Of a stretch of 64,000 bases of DNA, positions 35,182-46,925 are shown one piece after another. Origin of the DNA: Knoellia sp. S7-12. GTDB taxonomy: Bacteria; Actinomycetota; Actinomycetes; Actinomycetales; Dermatophilaceae. The DNA lies in contig NZ_CP155449.1 of NCBI RefSeq assembly GCF_040518285.1, positions 3,906,001-3,970,000 of the forward strand, given 5' to 3'. The notes beneath the pieces are model-generated. The model was not told where the DNA came from. It ran no database searches and saw only the letters and a program-made list of their open reading frames with translations. The first letter of the stretch is position 1. Every line of letters starts with the position of its first letter. A program made the translations under genes and the position numbers.

Positions 35182-35302
35182 GGCACTGTTCCTCCGGGCT
35201 CGGTAAGGATGGGATGGGCCAACTCTTCCTCTTCGACCCGGCTGAGACAACGCCACATGGTGACCTCCATGCGGACCGCGGGCCGGCGCGAACGGACGAC
35301 TG

Positions 35303-36898
35303 TCACTCGCGCGGCAGCAATCGGTTCCAGGCCGTCCGCATGAGGGCTCGACGCACTCCCCCGGTGAGGCGACCGTTTGCTCCAAGCGCCGCGCGAGCGG
35401 CATTCCATCCGCAGGCCCCGTGGACTCCTCCGCCGGGGTGCGCCGACGCGCTCGCGAGGAAGAGCCCCGGCACCGGCGTCTCGGGTCGACCGAGTCCGGT
35501 GGTGGGGCGGAAGACAAGCTGTTGGTGCAGCCCTGACGTCCCGGCGTTGATCGCACCGTCGACGAGATTTGCGTCCGCACGCTCGAGGTCGTCCGGGGAC
35601 TGCACGTGGCGAGCGACCTGAGTCGCGCGGAAACCCGGGGCGACCCGTTCGATGGCGTCCTCGATGCGGTCGACGTGCTGGTCGAGCCGCTCGCCGGTCC
35701 AGTCACCCCCGTGCGGGACGTGGGTGTAGGCCCAGGCCGACTCCGTGCCCTCGGGCGAGCGAGTGGGGTCCGAGGTCGTCATCTGACCGAAGAGGATGAA
35801 CGGGCGCTGCGGGGTCCGACCCACAGACAGGTCGGCCGCGAAGTCGACGAAGCCGTCCGTGTCGACACCCAGGTGCACCGTCCCCGCCCCCCGGGCGCCC
35901 TCGTGCCGCCACGGCACCGGGTGGTCCAGCGCCCAGTTGACCTTGATCGTCGGGTTGTCCCACTGAAAGCGGTCGAGGTCGCGCAACAGACGCGCCGGGA
36001 GTGGCTGACCGGCGAGGAGGTCGCGATAGAGCGCAGGAGCCGGGACGTCGGCGAGGACGCCACGTCGGGCAGTGACCTCCCGGCCGTCGGCCAGGCGCAC
36101 TCCACTCGCCCGACCGTGCTCCACGGTGACGGCCGTGACGGCAGTCCCGGTGATCACTCGCGCACCCTTGCTCTCGGCCCGCCGTCGCAGCGCCTGCGCC
36201 AGCTCACCCGCACCCCCTTGTGGCACCGGGAAGCCGACATCCTGACCGAGCATGCACAGCAGCCACCCGAACATCCCGCTGCCGGCAGCATCCGGGGGCA
36301 CATCGCTGTGCATCGCGTTGCCGGTGAGAAGCAGCCCGGGGCCCGGCCCCGTGAACCGCTCCTGCGCGAGCCTGCGGACAGGGGTCACTGCCAGACGAGC
36401 GAAGTCGAGGGTGTCCGCTGCCCCGAGGCGACGCAGCATGCGGGTGGCAGAGACCACCGGCGGGAACGGTGTGAACAGGGCGTCGAGCAGCGGATCGCGG
36501 ATGCGGTCCCACCCGTGGACGAGCTCGAGCCAGGCGTCACCATCGCCCGCGGCGTGAGCGTCGAGCCCGGCCGCCGTGTCCTGCGCCCGGTCGCAGAGGA
36601 CTGCGGCGCTGCCGTCATCGAGGACGTGGGCGAGCACGTGTGGCGCCCGGCGCCAGACCAGACCGTGCTGCTCGAGGTGGAGGTCACGAACGATGGGGCT
36701 CGCAGCGGCCAGCGGATAGAACGCACTGAACAGGTCGCTGAGGTAGCCGGGCGCTGTCACCTCGGCGCTGCGGACCGCACCACCCACCTCGGCGTTGGCC
36801 TCGATGAGCACCACGTCCCAGCCCGCGTCGACGAGCGCATTGGCGGCGACGAGACCGTTGGGTCCCGCGCCGACCACCACCGCGTCCGCTGTCTCCAT
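35303..36898 (-). CDS. FAD-dependent oxidoreductase, phytoene desaturase-like
   Basis: The 531-residue flavoprotein starts with a dinucleotide-binding fold (DAVVVGAGPNGLVAANALVD and VVLIEANAEVGG) and ends with the C-terminal FAD signature PVPGLFLASASAHPGGGVHG. It is of the CrtI/RPE65-independent NAD(P)/FAD oxidoreductase type seen with carotenoid or retinoid desaturases, although no other carotenoid gene is close. ATG 36898 (METADAVVVG) is preferred. An upstream TTG at 36946 overlaps the SRPBCC stop as TTGA and is a credible alternative. The preceding SRPBCC gene probably shares its mRNA. Confidence 0.85.
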   Translation of the reverse strand: METADAVVVGAGPNGLVAANALVDAGWDVVLIEANAEVGGAVRSAEVTAPGYLSDLFSAFYPLAAASPIVRDLHLEQHGLVWRRAPHVLAHVLDDGSAAVLCDRAQDTAAGLDAHAAGDGDAWLELVHGWDRIRDPLLDALFTPFPPVVSATRMLRRLGAADTLDFARLAVTPVRRLAQERFTGPGPGLLLTGNAMHSDVPPDAAGSGMFGWLLCMLGQDVGFPVPQGGAGELAQALRRRAESKGARVITGTAVTAVTVEHGRASGVRLADGREVTARRGVLADVPAPALYRDLLAGQPLPARLLRDLDRFQWDNPTIKVNWALDHPVPWRHEGARGAGTVHLGVDTDGFVDFAADLSVGRTPQRPFILFGQMTTSDPTRSPEGTESAWAYTHVPHGGDWTGERLDQHVDRIEDAIERVAPGFRATQVARHVQSPDDLERADANLVDGAINAGTSGLHQQLVFRPTTGLGRPETPVPGLFLASASAHPGGGVHGACGWNAARAALGANGRLTGGVRRALMRTAWNRLLPRE

Positions 36899-36942
36899 GG
36901 CGCTCAACACCCGCTGTCCCGTCTCAGTCCCGAGGACCCGGG

Positions 36943-37398
36943 TCAACCACGCTGCGTTCCCACACGGGTGAGGGCGGCGGTCATGTCTCGGACGGTGTCG
37001 TCGGCGACCTTCTTGAAGACGAGCTGCATCAGGGGGTCGGCGAACCGAGCCACTCCCTTGAACGTGATCGTGGCCGCGTAGCGGATCGTGCTGCGGTCTC
37101 CGTCGAGGGCGGTGACGTGGATGTCGTCCGTCGAGTCGGCGGTGTCGTTGCTCCCTTGCAGGACCACATGATCGGGTTCGAGGGTCACCAGTTCGTACTG
37201 CAACTGGGTCTCGCGGCCGAGCACCTTGCTCGTGTTGGTCCAGGTCGCGCCCGGCAGGACGGGTCCCGATGCGTCACCGTTGCGCACGCACGACACCGTC
37301 CCGGGGTCCCACTCGACGGCGTGGGCGAAGTCGGCCAGATAGGCGACCGCAGCGTCCTGAGCGCAGGACACCTCGAACTCTCGGACGATGTGGACCAC
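36943..37398 (-). CDS. SRPBCC-family protein
   Basis: The 151-residue protein has [20 protein letters not shown], then [40 protein letters not shown] and a long C-terminal helix [20 protein letters not shown]. It is a ligand-cavity START-like fold of unknown ligand. The GTG start at 37398 has AAGGAGG close upstream. It is the first gene of a leftward set with the FAD oxidoreductase and is divergent from catalase, with 217 bp between them. Confidence 0.82.
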   Translation of the reverse strand: MVHIVREFEVSCAQDAAVAYLADFAHAVEWDPGTVSCVRNGDASGPVLPGATWTNTSKVLGRETQLQYELVTLEPDHVVLQGSNDTADSTDDIHVTALDGDRSTIRYAATITFKGVARFADPLMQLVFKKVADDTVRDMTAALTRVGTQRG

Positions 37399-37615
37399 GA
37401 GGGCCTCCTTCAGTTGGGACTTTCACACTAGGTCACCCGTTGTGGCGCGCGTCATGGCGCTGCGTCGCAGCCATGCTCGTCGAGCCATGGGGGTGGCACC
37501 ACACCCCAAGGGGGGTAGTAGGCCCTGGGGCAGAGGCATAGCGTCGAGAGGACGAGCGCACGGCTCACGAAGCGATCGGCTTCCGAGCACCCACTGCGAG
37601 AGGGACGAGACAAGC

Positions 37616-39714
<2,099 letters not shown>

Positions 39715-39718
<4 letters not shown>

Positions 39719-40893
39719 AGGCACTGACCTGGCACGGCAAGAGGGACGTCCGCGTCGAGGACGTCCCGGATCCTCGGATCGAACAGGCGACGGACGCAGT
39801 CATCAAGGTCACCTCCACCGCGATCTGCGGTTCGGACCTGCACCTCTATGACCCGCTCGGGCCGTTCCTCTCCCCCGGCGACGTCCTCGGTCACGAGACG
39901 ATGGGCGTCGTCGAGGAGGTGGGTGCCGAGGTCACCCACATCAAGGCCGGTGACCGCGTCGTCATCCCGTTCAACATCTCCTGCGGTGACTGCTGGATGT
40001 GCGAGCGCGGCCTCATGGCGCAGTGCGAGACGACCCAGGTGCGATCGCAGGGCAAGGGTGCTGCGCTCTTCGGCTACACCGAACTCTACGGTTCCGTGCC
40101 GGGCGGACAGGCGGAGTACCTCCGGGTCCCCCAGGCCCAGTTCGGGCCGATCCTCGTGCCCGAGGGGGTCGCGGACGAGCGCTTCCTCTATCTGTCCGAC
40201 ATCCTTCCGACCGCGTGGCAGGGCGTCGAGTACGCGGAGGTCCCCGAGGGCGGCAGCCTCGCCGTGTTCGGTCTCGGCCCGGTGGGACTGCTCGCGGTCG
40301 CGATCGGCGTGCACCGCGGGCTCCGGGTCATCGGCGTCGACAACGTCCCTGAACGCATGGCTCGGGCAGAGCAGTATGGCGCGACGGTCATCAGGTCCGA
40401 CCTCGACGACGTGCCAGGCGCGATCCGTGACCTCACCGACGGTCGCGGCGTCGACGGTGGGCTCGACGCCGTGGGCATGGAGGCGCACGGCAGCCCCATC
40501 GCCGAGGCGGCCATCAAGACGGTCGGTTTCGTCCCCGACAGGCTGGCCAAGCCGATGATGGAGAAGGTCGGCATCGACCGCCTGGCCGCACTCCGCTCGA
40601 CCATCGGGTCGGTGCGCCGAGGCGGGACGGTCTCGGTGAGCGGTGTCTATGGAGGCATGGCCGACCCGATGCCGATGATGGAGATGTTCGACAAGGGGCT
40701 GACCATCCGCATGGGTCAGTGCCACGTCAAGCGCTGGATCGACGACATCATCCCGGTCGCACTCGCGGACGGTGACCCGCTGGGGCTGGAGAGCCTTGCC
40801 ACGCATCGGCCCGCGCTCAGCGAGGCGCCCGCGGCATACGAGATGTTCCAGAAGAAGGAGGACGGTTGCGTCAAGGTCGTCCTCAAGCCATGA
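39715..40893 (+). CDS. Zinc-dependent alcohol/formaldehyde dehydrogenase
   Basis: The 392-residue MDR enzyme has [13 protein letters not shown] with the catalytic-zinc Cys, [14 protein letters not shown] with zinc ligands, the structural-zinc set [18 protein letters not shown], and the Rossmann loop [14 protein letters not shown]. It resembles glutathione-independent formaldehyde dehydrogenase-like enzymes. The start is coupled to the catalase stop by 4 bp, so the two are co-expressed, perhaps for oxidative or aldehyde stress. It ends convergently with the spermidine synthase-like gene, 75 bp apart. Confidence 0.9.
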
Positions 40894-40968
40894 GCAGAGT
40901 CGCGCTTGGTGGCGGCGCGCCTCGCGGGCCCGACCACACCGCCTGACGACCCCGTGGACCACCCCAGG

Positions 40969-42477
40969 TCAGGGCGCCTCGGCCTGGGGTGGCGAAAGCG
41001 TGAGGAGTTGGTCGACGGGCGCGTGGTCATCGGTGAGCACCATGGCGTCACCGATCCACGTGTCGAGTTCGGCGCCTTCGATCGCCTCCCACCCCAGTCC
41101 GCGCTCAACCATGGCATCGACGAAGGCCGCGCTGTCGACGGGAGAATCAGAGGCGACTGCGACCAGGTTGCCTCCGGAGCCGGGTTCCTTCGCGATCGTC
41201 TCCGTCTCGGCGGCCAGGACGACGTGGTCGAACTCGGCCCGCAGCGTGGCCAGCTCGGCCCGGACGAAGTCCATCGGACCGAAGTCGATGAGGTTGGCGG
41301 CATACACACCACCCGGCGCGAGGACTCGACGCACATCGGACACGGCCTCACGCGTCGTCAGGTGCCACGGGATCGTCACGCCACCGAAGGCGTCGCCAAC
41401 GACGAGGTCCTGGCTCGATGCAGCCATGGACCTCACCCCCAACCGTCCGTCCTCGACCCGCACCTCGAGGTCCGGCCCGGTCTGCAGCTCGAGGCTCTCG
41501 ACATCGATCTCGAGCACTCCCCTGTCGATCTCGGAGACGACGCTTCGCGTCCCCGGGCGGACCTGCGCGAGGTGGCGCGGCAGGGTCAGTCCCCCACCAC
41601 CGAGGTGGTATGCCGTGAGCGGCTCCGTCGGAGGGAACTGGGTGGCCGTGACGGAGGCCAACGCGGCGACGTAGTCGAACTCGAGATGCGTCGGATCAGC
41701 CAGGTCGACGTAGGAGTGCCGGACCCCGTCGAGCACGAGCAGCCGTCCGGTGGCGCGATCCTCGTCGGGGACGACCTGGGCGCAGTGATAGACGGTCTCG
41801 GCGTCGCAGCTGCCCGGTCCCCACACGGCACCGAGCGCGCCGGGGACGAGCAACGCGACGGGCAGGCCCGCCCGCCGCAGACCGCGACCCCACAGTCCAA
41901 GGACCAGTGACGCCAGCACGAGCAGCACCCCCAGCCCGACGAGGACGACACTCACGGGGAACGCCGTGACGAAGACGAAGCCGGTGAGGACCGTCCCGGC
42001 GATCGCCCCGAGCGTCCCGGTGCCCGACAACCCGCCGACCACGCTGCCAGTCTCGGACAAGTCGGTGAGGCGCAGCTTGGCGACGATCGGTGAGACCGCC
42101 GACAGCAGGGAGCCGGGGACGAAGATCGCGAGAGCGCCCACGAGGAAGACTCCCGGGCCGGTGAGCTCCCCGGCGCCGCGCACGACGAAGGGCATGAGCG
42201 ACACCACGACACCGGACACTGCGAGCAGCGGCGCAAGCAGCCGCCGCGGGTCATCCCCGTCGGCTGCGCGGCCACCGACCCATGCACCAGCGGCGATCGC
42301 GGCGAGGGCGATGCCGATGACCAAGGTGCTCGTCTCGAGCGTCAACCCGAGGTAGGGCGCGAGCAGACGCAGTGAGACCAGCTCGACCACGAGCACCGCG
42401 CCGCTGGTCCCGAAGACCAGTGCGCCAGCCGTTTTGCCACCCATGCGTTCGGGCCCGGGCGCGGACTGGGAAATCAC
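40969..42477 (-). CDS. Fused MFS-like membrane/spermidine synthase-like protein
   Basis: The 502-residue protein has about seven membrane helices (from GALVFGTSGAVLVVELVSLR onward) followed by a spermidine synthase-like Rossmann domain with AYHLGGGGLTLPRHLAQVRP, SVVSEIDRGVLEID and DLVVGDAFGGVTIPWHLTT. Aminopropyl transfer is not proved; such fusions are mostly uncharacterised. The start is GTG 42477 or the ATG eleven codons later. It lies 12 bp after the LuxR regulator and appears to be the last gene of the long glycosyltransferase operon. Confidence 0.88.
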   Translation of the reverse strand: MISQSAPGPERMGGKTAGALVFGTSGAVLVVELVSLRLLAPYLGLTLETSTLVIGIALAAIAAGAWVGGRAADGDDPRRLLAPLLAVSGVVVSLMPFVVRGAGELTGPGVFLVGALAIFVPGSLLSAVSPIVAKLRLTDLSETGSVVGGLSGTGTLGAIAGTVLTGFVFVTAFPVSVVLVGLGVLLVLASLVLGLWGRGLRRAGLPVALLVPGALGAVWGPGSCDAETVYHCAQVVPDEDRATGRLLVLDGVRHSYVDLADPTHLEFDYVAALASVTATQFPPTEPLTAYHLGGGGLTLPRHLAQVRPGTRSVVSEIDRGVLEIDVESLELQTGPDLEVRVEDGRLGVRSMAASSQDLVVGDAFGGVTIPWHLTTREAVSDVRRVLAPGGVYAANLIDFGPMDFVRAELATLRAEFDHVVLAAETETIAKEPGSGGNLVAVASDSPVDSAAFVDAMVERGLGWEAIEGAELDTWIGDAMVLTDDHAPVDQLLTLSPPQAEAP

Positions 42478-42489
42478 CGACGGGCAGAT

Positions 42490-43218
42490 CTAGGAGGTCT
42501 CTCTCACCTGGGCCAGGGGAACCCTGTGTTCGCCAGCGCTGGCGGCGGGGAGCAGCACCCGCAGACGCGTCGGCGCCATCTCGTGGTCAATTCCCCAGAG
42601 GACGGCTCTGCTCCGGCTCGTCACGCCCATCGTGCGATAGGCCGTGCGGATGTAGGACTTCACCGAGTTGATGCTGAGGTAGGTGCGCTCGGCGATCTCG
42701 TTGTTGCTGTATCCAGCGGTGACCAGAGCGATGATCTCTGACTCCCTCGCGGTGAGTCCCTGATCGCGCCCCGGCCAGGTGTTGCTGGCAAGATCTGGCT
42801 CCTCGACAAAGGGGATGACCTCGAAGCGCCGATCCTGGACCGCGATCAGGGCCTCGACGAGAGCCTCGGCATCGAGCGACTTGTGCAGCGCCGAGTGGAC
42901 GCCCCGACGACGGGCAGAGGCGACGAGCTCCTCGGTGAGCAACCACGTGTAGAGCACGACCCGGCCGATGTGCGGGTTCTCGCAGAGGTCGTCGAGATCC
43001 TCGGAGCCGAGGTTCGTGCGGGTGAACGTGTCATAGAGCGCGATGTCGACCGGGCGAGTGACCGGCGCGTCGACGTCAAGCTCGACCACGCGGATGAGGT
43101 CCTGGAATGGCCCCAGCATTGCTGCGACCCCGCGCACGATGAGCTCGTGGTCGTTGACGACGGCCAGGGTGAGGGGTCGGGCAGTGGGTAACGCGGTCAG
43201 GCGTGGTGCTGCGCTCAT
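42490..43218 (-). CDS. NarL/LuxR-family response regulator
   Basis: The 242-residue protein has a receiver-like domain (LAVVNDHELIVRGVAAMLGP, the possible phospho-acceptor Asp in DIALYDTFT and Lys in ALHKSLD) and a LuxR HTH: LTARESEIIALVTAGYSNNE and VKSYIRTAYRTMGVTSRS. The first acidic pair is Asn-Asp, so phosphorylation may be atypical. No sensor kinase gene is near. It lies only 5 bp after the glycosyltransferase gene, so it may be made from the glycoconjugate operon and act on it. Confidence 0.87.
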   Translation of the reverse strand: MSAAPRLTALPTARPLTLAVVNDHELIVRGVAAMLGPFQDLIRVVELDVDAPVTRPVDIALYDTFTRTNLGSEDLDDLCENPHIGRVVLYTWLLTEELVASARRRGVHSALHKSLDAEALVEALIAVQDRRFEVIPFVEEPDLASNTWPGRDQGLTARESEIIALVTAGYSNNEIAERTYLSINSVKSYIRTAYRTMGVTSRSRAVLWGIDHEMAPTRLRVLLPAASAGEHRVPLAQVRETS

Positions 43219-43223
43219 GGCTC

Positions 43224-44093
43224 CTACTCTACGTGCGTCCTGGCGTGCCGCCGCTCTTTGTGTGGGGGCATCACGAAGCCCTCGTACCCCAGAGAGTCAC
43301 CGTCAAACATCACGAGGTCTCGGCGTGCGAACTCCTCCAGCCACCCCCGCATGGGCCACTCACCCCAGCGACGGTGGAAGGTCGTCGCGTTGCGGACGAT
43401 GTCTGCCAGGTGCTCCACCGGTGGGCGTGAAACCGGGTGGAACTGGTGGTAGGCATCAGCCCCGCCAACCCACGCCAGGTCGACGCCTCGCGAGCGGGCG
43501 GACCAGCCGAAGTCGGTGTCCTCCGCGCCGTAGCCGACGTACTCCTCGTGGAAGCCTCCGACCGTGCGCCATGTCGTCGGCGTCATGGCACAGCTCAGGG
43601 ACCAGAAAAGGGCGTGGTCGCCACCGCGCTGGATCTCACCGACGGGAGGGTCGGGGCGGACGATGTGCGGAGCCCTCAGTCCATCGAGGAGCCAGGGGTC
43701 GGCAGGGACGCCCACGCCCTCGTCGAGATAGGTCACCGGCCCGGCGAGCAGGGTCCCGGGCGCCCGGGACGCTGCCCGTTCATAGGCAGTCACGAGATGC
43801 GGCCCAGGGGCGCAGTCGACGTCGAGCAGGATGACAAGCTCGGCGCCACCGGTGAGCGCGGCCTCCACCCCAAGGTTGCGGGCCCTGGCGAGCGGCAGCC
43901 CCAGGGGGTCGCCCTCGGTATGGATGACGGTCGTGCCGCACTCTCGCCCCACGACGTCGTCGATGCGTGGGTCGTCCATCGCCACGATGACGTGTGCAGT
44001 CTCGGGAGAGAACGTCCGCAGAGCCCGGCGTTGCTCGCGCAGGTGGTCGTGGCGGCCATGGGCGATCGTCACCACCGTGGACACTTCAGGCAC
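43224..44093 (-). CDS. Glycosyltransferase family 2-like protein
   Basis: The 289-residue enzyme starts at GTG 44093 (PEVSTVVTIAHGRHDHLREQ). It has the nucleotide-sugar region VIVAMDDPRIDDVV, the metal-binding DxD in LLDVDCAPG and the acceptor motif GYGAEDTDFGWSARSRG that is typical of GT2/GalT-like enzymes. It is cytosolic and lacks membrane segments. The start overlaps the preceding gene by 8 bp. It is the last of four glycosyltransferases in the operon. The sugar and acceptor are unknown. Confidence 0.87.
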   Translation of the reverse strand: MPEVSTVVTIAHGRHDHLREQRRALRTFSPETAHVIVAMDDPRIDDVVGRECGTTVIHTEGDPLGLPLARARNLGVEAALTGGAELVILLDVDCAPGPHLVTAYERAASRAPGTLLAGPVTYLDEGVGVPADPWLLDGLRAPHIVRPDPPVGEIQRGGDHALFWSLSCAMTPTTWRTVGGFHEEYVGYGAEDTDFGWSARSRGVDLAWVGGADAYHQFHPVSRPPVEHLADIVRNATTFHRRWGEWPMRGWLEEFARRDLVMFDGDSLGYEGFVMPPHKERRHARTHVE

Positions 44094-45144
44094 CGGCCAC
44101 CACCTCGACCAGTGAGGCCGCGCGAGCCGCAGCCCCTTGGCATCCCCACTTCTCCCAGCTCTGCCCGCCATCGGCTCGGGCCTGGCGCACGAGGTCGCCC
44201 CAGTCCGCGCCCTTGACGTCGTCGTGGTGCACGACGTGGGCGATCCCCGAGCCACCGAGCACGTCGCCCATGTGCGCCTGCTCGGCGAAGGGGCGACTCT
44301 GCGGAACCACCACTGCTGGGACCCCCCAGCCTGCGACGTCGGCGATCGCGTTCTGGCCGGCGTGGGTGACGACGATGTCCGAGCCGGCGAGGTGCTTCTG
44401 GATGTTCGGGAGCCAAGCGCCTCCCCCGGCCATCATCCAGTCGACCTCCGGGACCGCCTTGGTGATGACCTCGGGCAGCTGCGGATCGTCGAAGCCCTCG
44501 GAGCCCGTGAGCAGAAGCCCACGCGGGCGCTCCCGAGATGGGACCAGGGAGAGACCAGGAGTGGCCGGTGGGCCGCCGGCTGCAGCGCGACGGGTGATCC
44601 CCCCGACTGCCACGACAGGCGGGTGGCCGGGAGTCGAGCTCGCGGCTCCGGCCCTCTGCCAGATCTGCTCGGTCGCCCACGAGGGCCACGGAGCGAGGAC
44701 TGCGGATGCTGCGTCCAGGGCCGCCGAGTGCGCCGGGTCGCGGCGGTCGCCGGGTTGCGCCACGATCACGACGGGGATGCCGAGGAGACGCACCATGACG
44801 GCCACCTCGCACGACACGTCGACGACGATCACGTCGGGTTCCTCCACTTGGACCCACCGGGCGATCGTCGTCATGCGCTCACGGAATCCGCTGTGCCACA
44901 GGGGCGCCCAGTGCATTCGCCCGTGGACCGTCACGTCGGCGCCCGATTCGGTGCCTCCCTCCGGCAACGGAGCGTCCATGGCAAGGAGGACAGTGCTCAG
45001 CGAACCGGCCCGGGCCGAGGCGCGGTCAAGCACCGATCCGAGCAGGGTGACGTCCGCGCCGCGGGCGACGAGTTCGCTGCCCACGACGGTGGCCCGGGTG
45101 CGATGCCCGGCTCCGTGGTGGTGCACGTACCACCCCACCTTCAT
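44086..45144 (-). CDS. GT-B (GT1/MurG-like) glycosyltransferase
   Basis: The 352-residue protein begins MKVGWYVHHHGAGHRTRATV, a GHxxR-type start seen in MurG/UGT-like enzymes. It has PDVIVVDVSCEVAVMVRLLG in the N-terminal fold and a sugar-nucleotide-binding end with SDIVVTHAGQNAIADVAGWG, VPAVVVPQSRPFAEQ and AHMGDVLGGSG. It transfers a sugar from a nucleotide donor, and the acceptor is unknown. Its ATG overlaps the GT4 stop (ATGA), and its own stop lies inside the next glycosyltransferase gene. Confidence 0.86.
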   Translation of the reverse strand: MKVGWYVHHHGAGHRTRATVVGSELVARGADVTLLGSVLDRASARAGSLSTVLLAMDAPLPEGGTESGADVTVHGRMHWAPLWHSGFRERMTTIARWVQVEEPDVIVVDVSCEVAVMVRLLGIPVVIVAQPGDRRDPAHSAALDAASAVLAPWPSWATEQIWQRAGAASSTPGHPPVVAVGGITRRAAAGGPPATPGLSLVPSRERPRGLLLTGSEGFDDPQLPEVITKAVPEVDWMMAGGGAWLPNIQKHLAGSDIVVTHAGQNAIADVAGWGVPAVVVPQSRPFAEQAHMGDVLGGSGIAHVVHHDDVKGADWGDLVRQARADGGQSWEKWGCQGAAARAASLVEVVAGA

Positions 45145-46226
45145 GGCTGGTCCTCACGGCTCAGGATGCGCTCGCGATAGAGCTCGACGTACTTCGCCAC
45201 CATGCGTTCGACGCCGAAGTCCCGACGCGCGGCCCGTCGCACGTCGGCTCTCTGCAGATCCGACACGGTGGACAGACCTTCGAACAGCCCTGCTACCAAG
45301 TGCTCCTCATCACCCCGACAGTTCACCAGCGCGCCGATCGCAGGTGTGACGACCTCCTCCAGCCCACCCCGGGCGAGGGCAACGACTGGCGTCCCCCACA
45401 TGGCCGCCTCCGCAGCAACCAGGCCAAAGGGTTCGTCCCATCGCGGGGTGACAAGGGCGGCAGCACTGGTCCGCACCAGCGCCGCGAGATCCACGTGGGA
45501 GAGGTGACCGACGTGCTCGACATCCCCGCCGAGTTCCGGAGCAATGACGTCCTCGAACCAGACCCGGTCGCTGATGGGACCCGCGAGCCGCAGCGGACGG
45601 CCGGCACGCCGAGCCGCCCGGATCGCGAGGTCGGCGCCCTTCTCGGGCGTGAACCGGCCCATCCACACGAGGTCGTCACCGCCCACACCCGGACCTGCCC
45701 CGTCGTCCTCGACGCCGTTGAGGATGACCCGCGGCGGTGTCGGGAGGGTGGTCCAGTCGCGAGCGTTCGCCCTGGACACGCAGGCGTATGCCGTGTCCGG
45801 ACTTGCGAGGGCGACTCCCAGCTCCATCCATGGGAAGGGTGGGGTGTGCAGGGTCGTGACCAGGGGCGCGGGGAGCACCTTGCTGAAGGCCAACGGTAGG
45901 AAGTGCAGGCTCTGGTTGTGCACGACGTCGATGTCGGGCCGTGCCAGAAGGTCAACGACCGCACTGGTCATGGCGGCGTGGTCGCGCAGGAACTCAGGTT
46001 CTGGCAGCTGGTGGTCGAGCGCGGCGACTTCACTGAGCCGCGGCAGCTGCGGATAGGGCACGAGCTCGTCGGCCAACGACGGGTCGGTACCGGCGCAGGC
46101 GTGGAGCCGGACATGGTGACCGAGCCGACGCAACCCACGCGCGAGGAGCGCGGTGTGCGCCTCCTGCCCGCCGGCATACGGCTCGATGATCGGATGCCGG
46201 GAGGTCGCGAACATGGCGATCCGCAT
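45141..46226 (-). CDS. GT4-family glycosyltransferase
   Basis: The 361-residue GT-B enzyme has the N-terminal glycine-rich region in IEPYAGGQEAHTALLARGLR. The donor-binding part is VWMGRFTPEKGADLAIRAAR, ALVTPRWDEPFGLVAAEAAM and GTPVVALARGGLEEVVTP, with the EPFGLVxxEA motif of GT4. Such enzymes act in polysaccharide or glycolipid assembly. ATG 46226 directly abuts the stop of the preceding GT2 gene, and the following start overlaps its stop, showing tight operon structure. Confidence 0.9.
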   Translation of the reverse strand: MRIAMFATSRHPIIEPYAGGQEAHTALLARGLRRLGHHVRLHACAGTDPSLADELVPYPQLPRLSEVAALDHQLPEPEFLRDHAAMTSAVVDLLARPDIDVVHNQSLHFLPLAFSKVLPAPLVTTLHTPPFPWMELGVALASPDTAYACVSRANARDWTTLPTPPRVILNGVEDDGAGPGVGGDDLVWMGRFTPEKGADLAIRAARRAGRPLRLAGPISDRVWFEDVIAPELGGDVEHVGHLSHVDLAALVRTSAAALVTPRWDEPFGLVAAEAAMWGTPVVALARGGLEEVVTPAIGALVNCRGDEEHLVAGLFEGLSTVSDLQRADVRRAARRDFGVERMVAKYVELYRERILSREDQP

Positions 46227-46925
46227 TCAGCCCACCTCGTCCTCGAGCGTCGTCATGAAGTCCGCGAAGCCACCACGACACCGGCTCAGGCGACGCGCCG
46301 AGGAGGCCACGCGCACTGCGTCCGTCGCGACCCATCTGGTCGTGTGGGCGCGAATCCTTCGGACGAGGTCGACGTCCTCGTCCGTGGCCAACGGGCGGAA
46401 CCCGCCGACGTCGAGATAGGTGCTGGCGCGCAGCCCGAGGTTGGCGCCGTGCACGTGCGGATGACCCTCGATGAGGTGGTGACGCGCCCGCCACTTGGTC
46501 AGCACCTCGGTGTCCGTGAGTCCGAACGGCTCGACGGTGCCGACAACCGCGTCGTGATCCACAGCCAGCTCGACCTGCCCGGTGAGCCAGTGCGTGGGGA
46601 CGACGGTGTCAGCGTCGGTGCAGGCGATCCAGAGGTCTTGAGGTGCGATGCCGTTCATGGCGCTGGACGCAAGCGCCCAGCGCACCCCGGCGTCCCGGGT
46701 GGGGCCGACCATCCCGAAGTCCACGGCCGTGCTGTGCACCCGAGCTGTCTCCACGACCAGTGCGGAGCGGTCGCGGCAACTGTCGAGAACGACGGTGACG
46801 TCGACGAGCAGATCTGGCCTCACTGCTCGCAACGCGAGGCGGGCCCGTTCGACACTGATGAGGCACCGTGGCAGCAGCTGCTCTTCGTCGCGTGCCGGGA
46901 TGACGACATGGACAGCGGTGATCAT
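46227..46925 (-). CDS. GT2-family glycosyltransferase
   Basis: The 232-residue GT-A enzyme begins MITAVHVVIPARDEEQLLPR and has DVTVVLDSCRDRS, the metal-binding DxD in IACTDADTVVPTHWL, and the acceptor-side motif GGFRPLATDEDVDLVRRIRA. It is short and soluble, lacking membrane helices. ATG 46925 overlaps the stop of the PIG-L/methyltransferase gene by 4 bp. In similar loci this gene always seems to sit beside the PIG-L and acyl-CoA dehydrogenase genes, as far as I recall. The product is unknown. Confidence 0.88.
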   Translation of the reverse strand: MITAVHVVIPARDEEQLLPRCLISVERARLALRAVRPDLLVDVTVVLDSCRDRSALVVETARVHSTAVDFGMVGPTRDAGVRWALASSAMNGIAPQDLWIACTDADTVVPTHWLTGQVELAVDHDAVVGTVEPFGLTDTEVLTKWRARHHLIEGHPHVHGANLGLRASTYLDVGGFRPLATDEDVDLVRRIRAHTTRWVATDAVRVASSARRLSRCRGGFADFMTTLEDEVG